Assembly: GCF_030413595.1 (NCBI RefSeq)
Contig: NZ_CP129238.1
Span: forward strand, 930,001-994,000
Length of the DNA stretch: 64,000 nucleotides
Direction of reading: 5' to 3'
Source of the DNA: Planococcus liqunii
GTDB lineage: Bacteria; Bacillota; Bacilli; Bacillales_A; Planococcaceae
Shown: positions 6,976 through 16,048 of the stretch, piece by piece
Position numbering within the stretch: position 1 is the first letter of the stretch
Layout: each line of letters starts with the position of its first letter
Notes under the pieces: generated by a model
The model's database searches: none
Seen by the model: only the letters and a program-made list of their open reading frames with translations
What the model was told of the DNA's origin: nothing
Position numbers and translations under genes: made by a program

Positions 6976-9267
6976 ATGACCTGGAAATTGACGAAATATG
7001 GACTGGAGAAACCTGACCTTTTGCTTGATGAGAGCATTTTGTCAGTAGGAAATGGCTATCTAGGTGTTAGAGGGAATTTTGAGGAAGGCTACCCGGAACT
7101 GTTCAGTTCAATCCGGGGAGCCTATATCAACGCATATCATGACGAAACGGAAATTGCGTATGGGGAGAAATTATACGGCTTTCCGGTGATGCAGCAAAAA
7201 ATACTCAATGTGATTGATGCGCAAACGGTCCAAATATATGTGGACGACGAATTGTTCTCCTTGTTTGAAGGAGAGGTAATTCATTTTGAACGAAATTTAC
7301 ATATGGATGCCGGTTTTGCAGAGCGTATCGTCCATTGGAAATCACCGAAAGGAAAAGAAGTGAAGGTCGTTTTCCGGCGTATGGCTTCTTTTATTACACG
7401 GGAGTTATTTGCCCTTTCCATCCGGATTGAGCCGGGAGAAGGCATTCGGAAACTAAGAATTGTGACGGCAGTGGATGGGGACGTCTCGAACTTTGTAGAT
7501 TCCAGCGATCCGCGTGTAAGTTCGGGCCATGCAAAAAGGCTTCATGTGACGGAAGCCCGGAAAGAAGAAGATTTTAGCATTGTGAAGTGCCTGACCTATG
7601 TTACCCAACTGGAAGTGGCTTGCGTAACAGCCACAGATATTCAGGCTGAGAAATATACTTACAGCAGCCAGGTTGAAGGCAGCCGCGTAGAGGAAACTTA
7701 TGTGTGCGAAGGCTGGCGGACGATTGAGTTTACGAAATTCAGCGTCTATACCGATACATTGAGGCACGGAATTGAAGTGGTGGAAGAAGCGCGGATGCTG
7801 CAGGAACGGCTCGAAGGCAAAAGTTTTGAGGATTTGCTGGTGGAACAGCGGACATACATGGACCGCTTTTGGCTGCATTCGGATGTCGAAATTGACGGCG
7901 ACGCGGCAATGCAGGAAAGCATCCGGTTTAACCTTTTTCAGCTGCTTCAATCGGTTGGAAAAGATCCGCACAGCAATATCTCGGCAAAAGGCTTGTCTGG
8001 AGAAGGGTATGAAGGGCATTATTTTTGGGACACGGAAATCTTCATGTTCCCGGTATTTTTGATGACCAATCCCGAAATTGCAAAAAACTTGCTGAAATAC
8101 CGCTATTCAATTTTGGAAAGCGCAAAAGCCCGTGCAAAAGTCCTCGGCCATGAAAAGGGGGCCTTGTTCCCTTGGCGGACCATCAACGGACCTGAAAGTT
8201 CGTCATTTTTTCCGGCAGGCACGGCGCAATACCATATCAGTGCAGATATCGCTTATAGCTATGTCCAGTACTATTTGGCAACAGGAGACGAAGCGTTCTT
8301 AAAAGAAGCGGGAGCAGAAGTGCTGTTTGAAACGGCGCGTTTGTGGATTGATACGGGGCATATGAGCGGCACTGCTTTTAAAATCGACAGCGTGACCGGT
8401 CCGGATGAGTACACGTGCATCGTCAATAATAATTATTACACCAATGTGATGGCCAAGCATAATCTGCTTTGGGCCGTTAAAGTTTACCGGATGCTTCAGG
8501 AAAAAGATGAAGCGCATTTGAGTGAACTTGCAGAACGACTGGCACTTACGGAAGCAGAAGCAGCGACTTGGCAGGAAGCCGGCGAAAAAATGTATCTGCC
8601 TTATGATGAAGCCCATAAAATCAATGCACAGGATGACAGCTTTTTGCAAAAGGCACGCTGGAATCTGGAGGACACTCCAAAAGAGAAATTCCCGCTTTTG
8701 CTGCATTATCATCCGCTTACGCTTTATAGATACCAGGTCTGCAAACAGGCTGATACGGTTTTAGCCCATTTTCTGCTTGAAGACGAACAGGATGTGGCCA
8801 CAATCAAAAATTCTTATGACTATTATGAACAAATTACCACACATGATTCTTCGCTTTCTTATTGTATTTTTAGCATTATGGCTTCCAAATTGGGGTATAG
8901 GGATAAGGCATATCATTATTTTAAGGAAACAGCCCGGCTGGATCTCGACAATAGCCACGGCAATACAAAAGACGGGCTCCATATGGCGAATATGGGCGGT
9001 GCCTGGCTTGCCATTGTGTATGGATTTGCCGGTTTGCGCATCAAAGAGGCTGGCTTAAGCTTTGCTCCTTCATTGCCATCAGAGTGGAATGCTTTTGCTT
9101 TTCACTTTCAGTACAAAGGCAGGCTGATTTTCTTGCGTATAGAACGGAATGCGGTGAAGTACCTTTTGGTCGAAGGTGAGCCTGTAACGGTGTATCAGGA
9201 TGGAGAGCCTATCCGGCTTGAACCGGGAAAAGAAGTAGCAATCAGGGAATCCGCAAAACGCCATTAA
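6976..9267 (+). CDS. Glycoside hydrolase family 65 disaccharide phosphorylase
   Basis: This is a protein of about 763 residues with the GH65 plan: N-terminal beta-sandwich, linker helices, (alpha/alpha)6 barrel and a small C-terminal domain. The catalytic loop reads TGPDEYTCIVNNNYYTN, its Glu being the general acid that transfers glucose to phosphate with inversion. Phosphate contacts are expected in the later TTHDSSLS segment. The product, beta-glucose 1-phosphate, is what the upstream mutase uses. Maltose, kojibiose, nigerose and trehalose phosphorylases share this fold, and the YTCIVNNNYYTN loop resembles YvdK-like proteins more than trehalose enzymes, but specificity is not proven. The ATG at 6976 has GAGGAG about 8 bases upstream. 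A GTG at 6967 is less likely. Confidence 0.88.
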   Translation: MTWKLTKYGLEKPDLLLDESILSVGNGYLGVRGNFEEGYPELFSSIRGAYINAYHDETEIAYGEKLYGFPVMQQKILNVIDAQTVQIYVDDELFSLFEGEVIHFERNLHMDAGFAERIVHWKSPKGKEVKVVFRRMASFITRELFALSIRIEPGEGIRKLRIVTAVDGDVSNFVDSSDPRVSSGHAKRLHVTEARKEEDFSIVKCLTYVTQLEVACVTATDIQAEKYTYSSQVEGSRVEETYVCEGWRTIEFTKFSVYTDTLRHGIEVVEEARMLQERLEGKSFEDLLVEQRTYMDRFWLHSDVEIDGDAAMQESIRFNLFQLLQSVGKDPHSNISAKGLSGEGYEGHYFWDTEIFMFPVFLMTNPEIAKNLLKYRYSILESAKARAKVLGHEKGALFPWRTINGPESSSFFPAGTAQYHISADIAYSYVQYYLATGDEAFLKEAGAEVLFETARLWIDTGHMSGTAFKIDSVTGPDEYTCIVNNNYYTNVMAKHNLLWAVKVYRMLQEKDEAHLSELAERLALTEAEAATWQEAGEKMYLPYDEAHKINAQDDSFLQKARWNLEDTPKEKFPLLLHYHPLTLYRYQVCKQADTVLAHFLLEDEQDVATIKNSYDYYEQITTHDSSLSYCIFSIMASKLGYRDKAYHYFKETARLDLDNSHGNTKDGLHMANMGGAWLAIVYGFAGLRIKEAGLSFAPSLPSEWNAFAFHFQYKGRLIFLRIERNAVKYLLVEGEPVTVYQDGEPIRLEPGKEVAIRESAKRH

Positions 9268-9417
9268 GTGAAAAAGAGTATTTCTATTTCGTATTGCTTC
9301 CTCGCTAAGCCTTTAGCTTCAATCAGCCACCGGCAAAAGCTCTATGCTACAGACATCTATTGAAGGTTCGGCTGGCCTTGGGCCGGATCTCCTTGCAGAA
9401 TGGAAAGGGTGAACCTT

Positions 9418-9606
9418 ATGGCAGCAAGCTACAAAAACGGGACCGGCGACAAGACACCATTTATTGCAATCGGAATTGTATTGGGGACAATAATCGGCGC
9501 CATTTTAGGCCTGATGTTCGGCAACGCGGCAGTGGGAATCGGATTTGGCATTGCCATCGGCTTTGCTGCAGGAGCAGCAATGGAACAAAAACGCATTAAG
9601 GCTTAA
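9418..9606 (+). CDS. Small glycine-rich membrane protein
   Basis: This 62-residue protein has a short polar N-terminus and two Gly/Ala-rich hydrophobic stretches (IGIVLGTIIGAILGLMFG and IGFGIAIGFAAGAAM) with glycine-zipper spacing, then a basic tail. The ATG at 9418 has GAAAGGG about 8 bases upstream. An in-frame ATG at 9400 has no ribosome site. The function is unknown; similar tiny proteins are widespread in Bacillales. It ends 13 bases before a strong terminator hairpin and has its own short leader (9268-9417) rich in short inverted repeats. Confidence 0.7.
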   Translation: MAASYKNGTGDKTPFIAIGIVLGTIIGAILGLMFGNAAVGIGFGIAIGFAAGAAMEQKRIKA

Positions 9607-9618
9607 GGAAGACAAAAA

Positions 9619-9661
9619 GAATGCCGTATTCACTTTTCAGAGTGAATGCGGCATTCTTTTT
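9619..9661. terminator. Bidirectional terminator
   Basis: AGAATGCCG...ATTCACT pairs with AGTGAATGCGGCATTCT around a TTTC loop and is followed by TTTTTG. It separates the small membrane protein gene from the convergent CapA-like gene. Confidence 0.85.
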
Positions 9662-9662
9662 G

Positions 9663-10808
9663 TTATTCATCAAATGCAAGATCTTCGACCCATCTGGCCA
9701 TATGCTGTTTGATGGATTGATTCGCTTCAGGGTGTGCATTTTTTAATAAAGTGACATTGTAATTTTTTTGATTTTCACTTTCCACGAAGGTGGGGGTAAA
9801 AGACGGCTTTTCCAATTCAATCTTGGCTGACTCAGCATCAGTCGTTTTGACCGCTTGAATGTGAAGAATGCCGCCAATTTGCTTTTCCAAGCCTTCCTGC
9901 CCTGACAGGAAATTGCCTAAGGAATAAATAACAAAACTTTTTCTGCCATCAGTGGTTTGAATCCATTCTACTGGCTGAAGAACATGAGGATGATGCCCTA
10001 AAATCAAGTCGGCACCTTGTTCTGCGGCAAAATGGGCGAGTTCGATTTGTTCTTCAGTAGGCATCGTTTCGTATTCGTTTCCAAAATGCAGGCTTAATAC
10101 CACTACATCGGAAGCATCTTTGGCTTTTGCCAAATCAGTTTGCAATGTTTGTTTATCGATCCGGTTAAGCAAGTAGTCTTTGCCGCTGGGGGTCGGAATG
10201 CCATTTGTGCCATACGTGTAAGAAAGAAAAGAAAACTTGATGCCGTTTTTTGTAAGCGTTGTGAGTTTGTTTCGTTCTGCCTCCGACGTATGAGCGCCTG
10301 CATGCTCTATTCCGAGTTGATCCCAGTAATTAATGGCACTGAGAATCGCCTTTTCCCCTCTGTCGAGTGTATGGTTGTTCGCCATGGACACGACATCGAT
10401 TCCCGTATCTTTCAACGCATCGGCCACTTCATAAGGACTGTTGAAAGAGGGGTATGTGGAAAGCCCGATTGAGTCTCCTCCTACAATGCTTTCGGAATTG
10501 GCAACCGTGATATCAGCCGCTTCGAGAAAAGGCTTTGCTTCATCAAGCATGGGGGTGAAATCAAAACCACTGCCGGTTTTTGCATCCAAATAAACCCGCT
10601 CATGAATTAAAATATCGCCGACTGCTGACAAAGAAACACGGGAAGATTTTATAAGTTTGGAAGGAATGATAGCAACAGGAGCACTTCGCGCTTCAAATTC
10701 TTCAGCTTCCGGTGCAGGAGCAGCGCTGTTCGTATGGGACAAGCAGCCGGCCAAAAACAAACACAGCAAAATCAGAAGCAGGGTTAGCAAATTTTGTTTC
10801 GTTTTCAC
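9663..10808 (-). CDS. CapA-family lipoprotein (PGA_cap metallophosphoesterase-like)
   Basis: The protein has about 381 residues. The start is taken as the GTG at 10808 (KTKQNLLTLLL follows) because it gives a clean lipoprotein signal ending LAGC and has GGGAGTG upstream. A longer frame to 10859 would put extra residues before the signal. The body is the CapA domain: GDILIHERVY, a SNSESIVGG-type segment (ANSESIV), ANNHTLDRG and LGHHPHVLQP, matching the metal-ligand Asp, Asn and His positions of the calcineurin-like fold. CapA proteins support poly-gamma-glutamate capsule export or retention. No capB or capC is present here, so this is probably one of the orphan CapA paralogues common in Bacillales, anchored on the outer face of the membrane. 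Confidence 0.85.
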   Translation of the reverse strand: MKTKQNLLTLLLILLCLFLAGCLSHTNSAAPAPEAEEFEARSAPVAIIPSKLIKSSRVSLSAVGDILIHERVYLDAKTGSGFDFTPMLDEAKPFLEAADITVANSESIVGGDSIGLSTYPSFNSPYEVADALKDTGIDVVSMANNHTLDRGEKAILSAINYWDQLGIEHAGAHTSEAERNKLTTLTKNGIKFSFLSYTYGTNGIPTPSGKDYLLNRIDKQTLQTDLAKAKDASDVVVLSLHFGNEYETMPTEEQIELAHFAAEQGADLILGHHPHVLQPVEWIQTTDGRKSFVIYSLGNFLSGQEGLEKQIGGILHIQAVKTTDAESAKIELEKPSFTPTFVESENQKNYNVTLLKNAHPEANQSIKQHMARWVEDLAFDE

Positions 10809-11267
10809 CTTAGACACTCCCAAAAGTTCAATATAAATTATCGAGTCCTCACAAATCAAAAGACTTATGTATTTAATGATATAGTACTATAAAAAACGGG
10901 TTTTATATAGTCTTTTTGTGATGGCTTTATAGGAGGATTAACTTTTCTTGCGGCCAGTACTGAAAGGTTAATGAAAAAAACACAAATATCTATCCAAGTC
11001 TTTTAGGCTATTTATCGAAAATAAATAACTTCCAGTAAGCAATATAGTTATCCACAAGTATACAAATTTGACTGCTCTTAAACGGCTTTGCCTGAATGAA
11101 TAAGACTTCTTCTAATTGCCGGCTGTCAGCATGATTCAAAGCTATGCAATCTGTTTTCGGAATATTGACAATTAACAGAAAAAATATAGTATGAACTATA
11201 GGTAGACTTTTTGCTTTTTCATTCACCGCTTGCAAAGTTCACTATTTCAAGAGGGAGGGAAAAAAAC
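10809..11267. other. Intergenic region with possible promoter for the dehydrogenase operon
   Basis: This AT-rich region has no credible gene; the frame at 11008-11235 minus lacks a ribosome site and protein-like composition. On the plus strand TTGACA (11165-11170) and TAGTAT (11187-11192), spaced 16 bases, could drive the operon starting at 11268. The first part (10809-10900) serves the divergent CapA-like gene. Confidence 0.45.
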
Positions 11268-12281
11268 TTGGCTACTTTTGAGGAAAAACAGCCTGCCGTG
11301 TCTGTGGAAAAACTGAAGTGGATGTATGAACAGATGGTGAAAAGCCGTTATTACGAAGATCAAATGGTAGAGGTTTATACCGAAGGAAAGGCACCGGTTT
11401 TTAATATTGGAGCAGGACCGGTTCCAGGCGAAATGCACTTGTCAACCGGGCAAGAACCGGCTGCTGTGGGAATTTGTGTGCATTTGACTAAAGACGATAC
11501 GGTGACCGCTCCACATCGTCCGCATCACCATGCCATTGCCAAAGGCGTTGATTTGAAAAAAATGACGGCCGAAATTTTCGGCAAGGAAACGGGGCTTGGC
11601 AAAGGCAAAGGCGGCCATATGCATTTGTTTGATCCAGACGTCAAATTTTCCTGTGGCGGAATTGTCGCTGCGGGCATTCCGCATGCTGCAGGTGCGGCAC
11701 TGGCCAGCAAGATGCAAGGAAGAGATTGGGTGGCAGTGGCATTTATCGGAGAAGGGGCAGCGAACGCAGGCGCTTTTCATGAATCGCTGAACCTGGCGGC
11801 GTTATGGAATCTACCGCTTATTGTGGTAGTGGAAGACAATTCTTATGGAATCTCTGTTCCAAAAGCGTCTTCTACTGCTGTTGCATCCAATGATCTCCGG
11901 GCAGCGGCGTATGGAATTTCAGGGGCATACGTAAAAGGCAACGATCCAATTGCCATGTATAAAGCGTCAGAAGAAGCGGTTGCAAGAGCACGGGCAGGCC
12001 AAGGCCCTACCATTATTGAAATTGAAACGCATCGTTATTTAGGGCATTTTCAAGGAGATCCTGAATTGTACCGTGATAAAGCGGAAGTTCCGGGGCTGCG
12101 CCAATTGGATCCAATTTTGAAACTGCGGAACATGCTGCTGGAAGCAGAACAAGTCTCCGAAAAAGAGATTGAGAAAATTGAGAAGCAGGCAAAGAAAATA
12201 GTGGATGAAGCTTATCAATTTGCACGGGACAGCAAGTACCCTGAACCCGAATCCGCATTAAAGGATGTCTTTACATCTTAA
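11268..12281 (+). CDS. acoA: 2-oxoacid/acetoin dehydrogenase E1 alpha subunit (TPP-dependent)
   Basis: This protein of about 337 residues has the thiamine-diphosphate E1 alpha fold. Visible motifs are YRD-type entry residues (SRYYEDQM), the GHMHLFD segment and the TPP/Mg motif GEGAANAGAFHESLNLAA...VVEDN, with Glu in the second position instead of the commoner Asp. It pairs with E1 beta encoded 22 bases downstream to decarboxylate a 2-oxoacid, or to cleave acetoin, and transfer the acyl group to E2. Similarity in style is to AcoA rather than PdhA (inference). The TTG at 11268 has GGGAGGG about 9 bases upstream, and upstream residues in this frame lack family character. Confidence 0.85.
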   Translation: MATFEEKQPAVSVEKLKWMYEQMVKSRYYEDQMVEVYTEGKAPVFNIGAGPVPGEMHLSTGQEPAAVGICVHLTKDDTVTAPHRPHHHAIAKGVDLKKMTAEIFGKETGLGKGKGGHMHLFDPDVKFSCGGIVAAGIPHAAGAALASKMQGRDWVAVAFIGEGAANAGAFHESLNLAALWNLPLIVVVEDNSYGISVPKASSTAVASNDLRAAAYGISGAYVKGNDPIAMYKASEEAVARARAGQGPTIIEIETHRYLGHFQGDPELYRDKAEVPGLRQLDPILKLRNMLLEAEQVSEKEIEKIEKQAKKIVDEAYQFARDSKYPEPESALKDVFTS

Positions 12282-12303
12282 TAATGAAAGGGGAAAATTC
12301 CGA

Positions 12304-13326
12304 ATGGAAACAGCGAAAAAACGGATTTTAACCGGGAACAAAGCGATGGCAGAAGCGATTGCGCTTGAAATGGAGCGGGATCCAAGCGTTTTTGTACTCG
12401 GTGAAGACATCGGAAATTACGGCGGTATTTTCGGTTCCACTCAAGGGCTGATTGAAAAATTCGGCGCTCAGCGGGTGCTGGACACGCCGATTTCTGAAAC
12501 GGCTTTTATCGGTGCCGCAATCGGTGCGGCTGCAGAAGGCATGCGGCCGGTAGCGGAATTGATGTTCGTCGACTTTTTCGGCGTTTGTATGGATCAAATC
12601 TACAATCATATGGCGAAAATCCCTTATATGTCCGGCGGCAATGTTCAGTTGCCGATGGTTCTCATGACAGCAGTCGGCGGCGGCTATAACGACGCTGCCC
12701 AGCATTCGCAAACGCTTTATGCGACGTTTGGACATATGCCGGGAATGAAAGTGGTCGCGCCTTCCACTCCTTATGACTTGAAGGGCATGATGATTTCGGC
12801 CATCCGGGACGACAACCCGGTATTGTTTATGTTCCACAAATCGCTGCAGGGATTGGGCTGGATGGAACAACTGGACGTATCTGCTGCACATGTGCCGGAA
12901 GAAGCCTATACAGTGCCGCTTGATAAAGCGAAAGTCGTGCGGGAAGGAAAAGATGTCACGATTGTAGGAGTCCAAATGATGACCCATTACGCTGTAGAAG
13001 CAGCAGAAAGGCTGGCAAAAGAAGGAATTGACGCCGAAGTAATCGACTTGCGGTCTATTGCCCCGATTGATAAAGACACGATTCTTCAGTCGGTCAAAAA
13101 GACACATCGTTTGTTTGTCGTTGATGAAGATTATAAATCCTACGGCATGACTGCCGAAATAACTGCAATTGTAACGGAGGAAGTATTTTACGATCTGGAA
13201 GCCCCGCCGCGTCGCTTGGCCAATCCGGATGTGCCGATTCCTTACAGCCGTCCGCTTGAAGATTTTGTCATACCGAATGTGGAAAGAATCTACGAACAAG
13301 TAAAAGCACTGATGGATGAAGAATGA
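12304..13326 (+). CDS. acoB: 2-oxoacid/acetoin dehydrogenase E1 beta subunit
   Basis: A 340-residue transketolase-like beta subunit. It opens with RILTGNKAMAEAIALEME and has the GEDIGNYGGIFGST loop, the TPP-contacting SETAFIGAAIG segment and a C-terminal transketolase_C domain (VIDLRSIAPIDKDTI). The ATG at 12304 lies about 10 bases after AAAGGGG. It forms an alpha2beta2 E1 with the preceding gene and is followed 16 bases later by the E2 gene. Confidence 0.88.
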   Translation: METAKKRILTGNKAMAEAIALEMERDPSVFVLGEDIGNYGGIFGSTQGLIEKFGAQRVLDTPISETAFIGAAIGAAAEGMRPVAELMFVDFFGVCMDQIYNHMAKIPYMSGGNVQLPMVLMTAVGGGYNDAAQHSQTLYATFGHMPGMKVVAPSTPYDLKGMMISAIRDDNPVLFMFHKSLQGLGWMEQLDVSAAHVPEEAYTVPLDKAKVVREGKDVTIVGVQMMTHYAVEAAERLAKEGIDAEVIDLRSIAPIDKDTILQSVKKTHRLFVVDEDYKSYGMTAEITAIVTEEVFYDLEAPPRRLANPDVPIPYSRPLEDFVIPNVERIYEQVKALMDEE

Positions 13327-13342
13327 AACTGGAGGCGTTTGA

Positions 13343-14860
13343 ATGATCGAAGTGAAATTGCCAAAAATAAGGGAGGATGTCAATGAAAGCTTAGTGGTCA
13401 TCTGGTTCGTTTCTGAAGGAGACGCTGTAAAAAAGGGAGACCCTTTGCTTGAAATCCAGACAGAAAAAGAAGTGAGTGAAGTAGAAGCGGAAGCCAGCGG
13501 CACAGTCAATGAAATTATTTACAAAAGAGGCGAATCAGCCAAAGTCGGGGAGGTGTTGGCCACGATTAATCCAGCAGAAAACGCGCAGGAAACAAAACCG
13601 GAAGAGCAGAAAATCGTAGAAAACACAGAGCCGGAAACAAAAATTCCGGATGATGGGCAAAAGCCGGAAGAACAAAAGATAACAGAGGATACGGAACAGC
13701 CAAAAGAGGCTTCCGGAAAAACCGGCCCAGCCAAAACACTTCGATTGGCGCCTGGATTGCGGAAGCTGGCACGGGAACTGAATGTTCCGTTAGAGTCTAT
13801 TGCGGGAACCGGAAGAAACGGCAAAATTACGGAAAAAGACATCCGCCGAGTGGCGGGCCAAGCCGCAGCGGCAGAGCCTGCTGCAAAAGCGGAAGAATCA
13901 CAACAAGAAGAATCGGCGCCAGAAGAATCAACAACAGACCAAGCTATAGATGAAGCACCAACAAAAGAAGTGCCTGAGAAGGAAACAGCACAAGAAAATG
14001 CGGGAACTGAAGAATTGCCAAGTGAGGAGCCGCCGGAAGAACTGGCGCAGCAAGAACAAGCAGCGCTTGCTGAACAGGCGGAGGCTATACTTGAACCGGA
14101 CGAAAACGATCGCGAATCCGATGCTGTACCGTTTTCTGGCATTCGGGGAGTGATTGCCAAACGCATGACCGAAAGTCTGCAAAACAGTGCGCAGCTTACT
14201 GAGACGGCTTGGGCCGATGTTACAAAACTGCACAGCAAAAAAGATGCATCAGGAAAAGAAGCAGGTTGGACAGCCGTCGTTGCAAAGGCTGCAGCCCAGG
14301 CCTTAGGCAACCATCCGCTCGTAAATGCCCATATTAAAGAAGGGCAAATCCTTCCGCAAGAAGCAATCAATCTGGGATTTGCGGTTGATACGGATCGCGG
14401 CCTCCAAGTCGCGGTTCTACAAGAGGCAGACAAGCACTCGCTTGGCGATTTGCAAAAACATCTTGCGGACCTCGCGGAAAAAGCGAGGAACGGCCAATTG
14501 GCGAATGAACAAAGTGCCGGCAGTACGTTCACCATCACCAGTCTAGGGGCATACCGCATCCAATTTTTCACGCCTATTATCAACCCACCGGAAACGGCGA
14601 TCCTGGGCGTTGGAACGATTGAAACCTATCTGGCGCTCGAAGGCGGAAAAGTACAGGAAAGAAAACGGCTTCCATTGAGTTTGACAATTGATCACCGGGC
14701 GATTGACGGAGCTCCGGCTGCGAAATTCCTGGGCGATTTGATTGGGCTTCTGGAAAAACCGAAACAGCTTTTTAAAGATGATGAGGTGATGGAGAAGAAG
14801 GCAGAGAAAAAGAAAGAAAAGAAGAAAGACAAAAAGAAAAGCAAAAAGAAAAAATCCTGA
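13343..14860 (+). CDS. acoC: E2 dihydrolipoamide acyltransferase with lysine-rich tail
   Basis: This 505-residue protein has the following layout: lipoyl domain 1-77 (lipoyl lysine K42 in QTEKEV), linker 78-132, E1/E3-binding domain about 133-170 (APGLRKLARELNVPL), a long acidic Glu/Gln/Ala linker 171-258 and the catalytic domain about 260-478. H451 and D455 of the HRAIDG motif are the catalytic pair. It transfers acyl groups from lipoate to CoA. Two features are odd. The C-terminus (483-505) is almost entirely Lys and Glu, not typical of E2s. And no E3 (lipoamide dehydrogenase) gene follows, so E3 must come from another locus. Confidence 0.87.
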   Translation: MIEVKLPKIREDVNESLVVIWFVSEGDAVKKGDPLLEIQTEKEVSEVEAEASGTVNEIIYKRGESAKVGEVLATINPAENAQETKPEEQKIVENTEPETKIPDDGQKPEEQKITEDTEQPKEASGKTGPAKTLRLAPGLRKLARELNVPLESIAGTGRNGKITEKDIRRVAGQAAAAEPAAKAEESQQEESAPEESTTDQAIDEAPTKEVPEKETAQENAGTEELPSEEPPEELAQQEQAALAEQAEAILEPDENDRESDAVPFSGIRGVIAKRMTESLQNSAQLTETAWADVTKLHSKKDASGKEAGWTAVVAKAAAQALGNHPLVNAHIKEGQILPQEAINLGFAVDTDRGLQVAVLQEADKHSLGDLQKHLADLAEKARNGQLANEQSAGSTFTITSLGAYRIQFFTPIINPPETAILGVGTIETYLALEGGKVQERKRLPLSLTIDHRAIDGAPAAKFLGDLIGLLEKPKQLFKDDEVMEKKAEKKKEKKKDKKKSKKKKS

Positions 14861-14978
14861 AAAGAAGCGGTTCACTAGAGGCGTCTGCTGACAGAACCCA
14901 TTCTTCTAGAAGTCATTTATGTTGGCAACAAGTTAAGTTTCTCAGTATGGGCAAGGCATTCAGGAACAGGAGGAACAT

Positions 14979-15457
14979 GTGTGGCCAATTAATTTTTGCA
15001 AAGAGGCATCCGTGGGACCAGTGCACATACAGACGCGGCCGTTGTTTTTGAAGGGCTGGACTGGCAGCAAGCTGGTGAGAAACCGGAAAAGTGTCCGCAT
15101 TCTGTCTGGCAGCTGCTGTGGCATATGAATTACTGGCAAGACTTTATGCTGGCCTACTTAAAAGGCGAAGCGCCGAGAAATCCGGAACATGCGGCAGAAA
15201 CCTGGCCCGAAGATCCGAGGCCAGCGAGTGAGCAGGACTGGGTCCAGGAAGTTGAGCGTTTTTCAGCCGGCCTGCAGCAAGCTGAACAGGAGTCGGCAAA
15301 AGATTTTTCGGAAGAAGGCTTCGGCAAAAAAAGAAGAACGCGTGCGGATCTGCTCATGGTGATTATCAATCACAATAGCTACCATGCCGGACAAGTCGTC
15401 TTCGTGCGCCGGATGATTGGCGCTTGGCCACCGCCTTCCGGTGGCGATACATGGTAA
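14979..15457 (+). pseudogene. DinB-like (four-helix, DUF664-type) gene with probable frameshift at its start
   Basis: From 14996 the frame encodes a DinB-superfamily protein: PHSVWQLLWHMNYWQDF with a metal His, NHNSYHAGQVVFVRR with the other two His, and Trp-rich surroundings. The only in-frame start is a TTG at 14996 without a ribosome site. AGGAGG sits at about 14969-14974, followed by a GTG at 14979 in another frame. GTG TGG CCA ATT AAT TTT leads into a run of five T (14993-14997). One extra T would join it seamlessly to the TTG CAA AGA frame and restore a family-like N-terminus. So either a one-base deletion or a sequence error is likely. DinB-like proteins bind divalent metal and some are thiol transferases. 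The substrate of this one is unknown. Confidence 0.6.
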
Positions 15458-15596
15458 AGGGGAAAGAGTAGGGTGGTGAATTAGCGCTAAAAATAAAACT
15501 GGTATTAATCCTTCATGAAGAAGCACGTTCAGGATGGTTCAAGGAAGTTTGGAAAAGCAGGGCGGAAGGCTAAAACTATAAAAGGAGAAGAGTGTC

Positions 15597-16031
15597 ATGG
15601 CTAAACTCAGACCAAAAAGACGAAACGAGTTTTTCCCCAGCCTCTTTGAAAGCACGGTAGAAACAGATGTATTCAACAAATTTTTTGGGGAGACTCACTA
15701 CCCGCAAGTGGACATCCAGGAAAAAGAAAATCGCTATGAATTGGAAGTGGACTTGCCCGGATTTTCTAAAGAAAATGTCGAAGTGGAATACCGGGACGGC
15801 TATTTGGAAATCCGCGGGACAAAAGAACGGAAAAGCGATACAAAGGAACAGGAAGGGCGCTATATCCGCAAAGAACGGACATATGGTTCTTTCCGCCGCA
15901 GTTTCTATATTGGAGAAATTGAGGAAGCCCAAGTAGCGGCCACTTTCCAAAATGGGGTATTAACGCTGAGCATACCAAAAGCGCCGAATTTGCATAACGA
16001 TCATCAAGGACATCGTATTCCGATTGAGTAG
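15597..16031 (+). CDS. Hsp20/alpha-crystallin small heat shock protein
   Basis: This 144-residue holdase chaperone prevents aggregation of unfolded cytosolic proteins. An N-terminal arm of about 38 residues precedes the alpha-crystallin domain (YPQVDIQEKENRYELEVDLP, later FRRSFYIG and the GVLTLSIPK strand). The C-terminal IPI motif (HRIPIE) is used for oligomer assembly. The ATG at 15597 has AAAAGGAGA upstream. A perfect TTAGCGCTAA palindrome lies at 15481-15490 in the 139-base upstream gap, but there is no CIRCE element. A clear terminator follows. Confidence 0.92.
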   Translation: MAKLRPKRRNEFFPSLFESTVETDVFNKFFGETHYPQVDIQEKENRYELEVDLPGFSKENVEVEYRDGYLEIRGTKERKSDTKEQEGRYIRKERTYGSFRRSFYIGEIEEAQVAATFQNGVLTLSIPKAPNLHNDHQGHRIPIE

Positions 16032-16048
16032 AAAAAGGTTGAATTTAA

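Noticed and set aside
9663..10808. Poly-gamma-glutamate capsule locus
   Set aside because: capB, capC and pgs genes are absent, so this is only an isolated CapA-like protein.
11008..11235. 75-codon minus-strand frame upstream of the dehydrogenase operon
   Set aside because: It has no ribosome binding site, no family resemblance, and it overlaps the predicted promoter region for the operon.
15481..15490. TTAGCGCTAA palindrome before the Hsp20 gene as a CIRCE/HrcA site
   Set aside because: CIRCE needs TTAGCACTC-N9-GAGTGCTAA. This 10-base palindrome lacks the spacer and arms, so it is not called as an operator.
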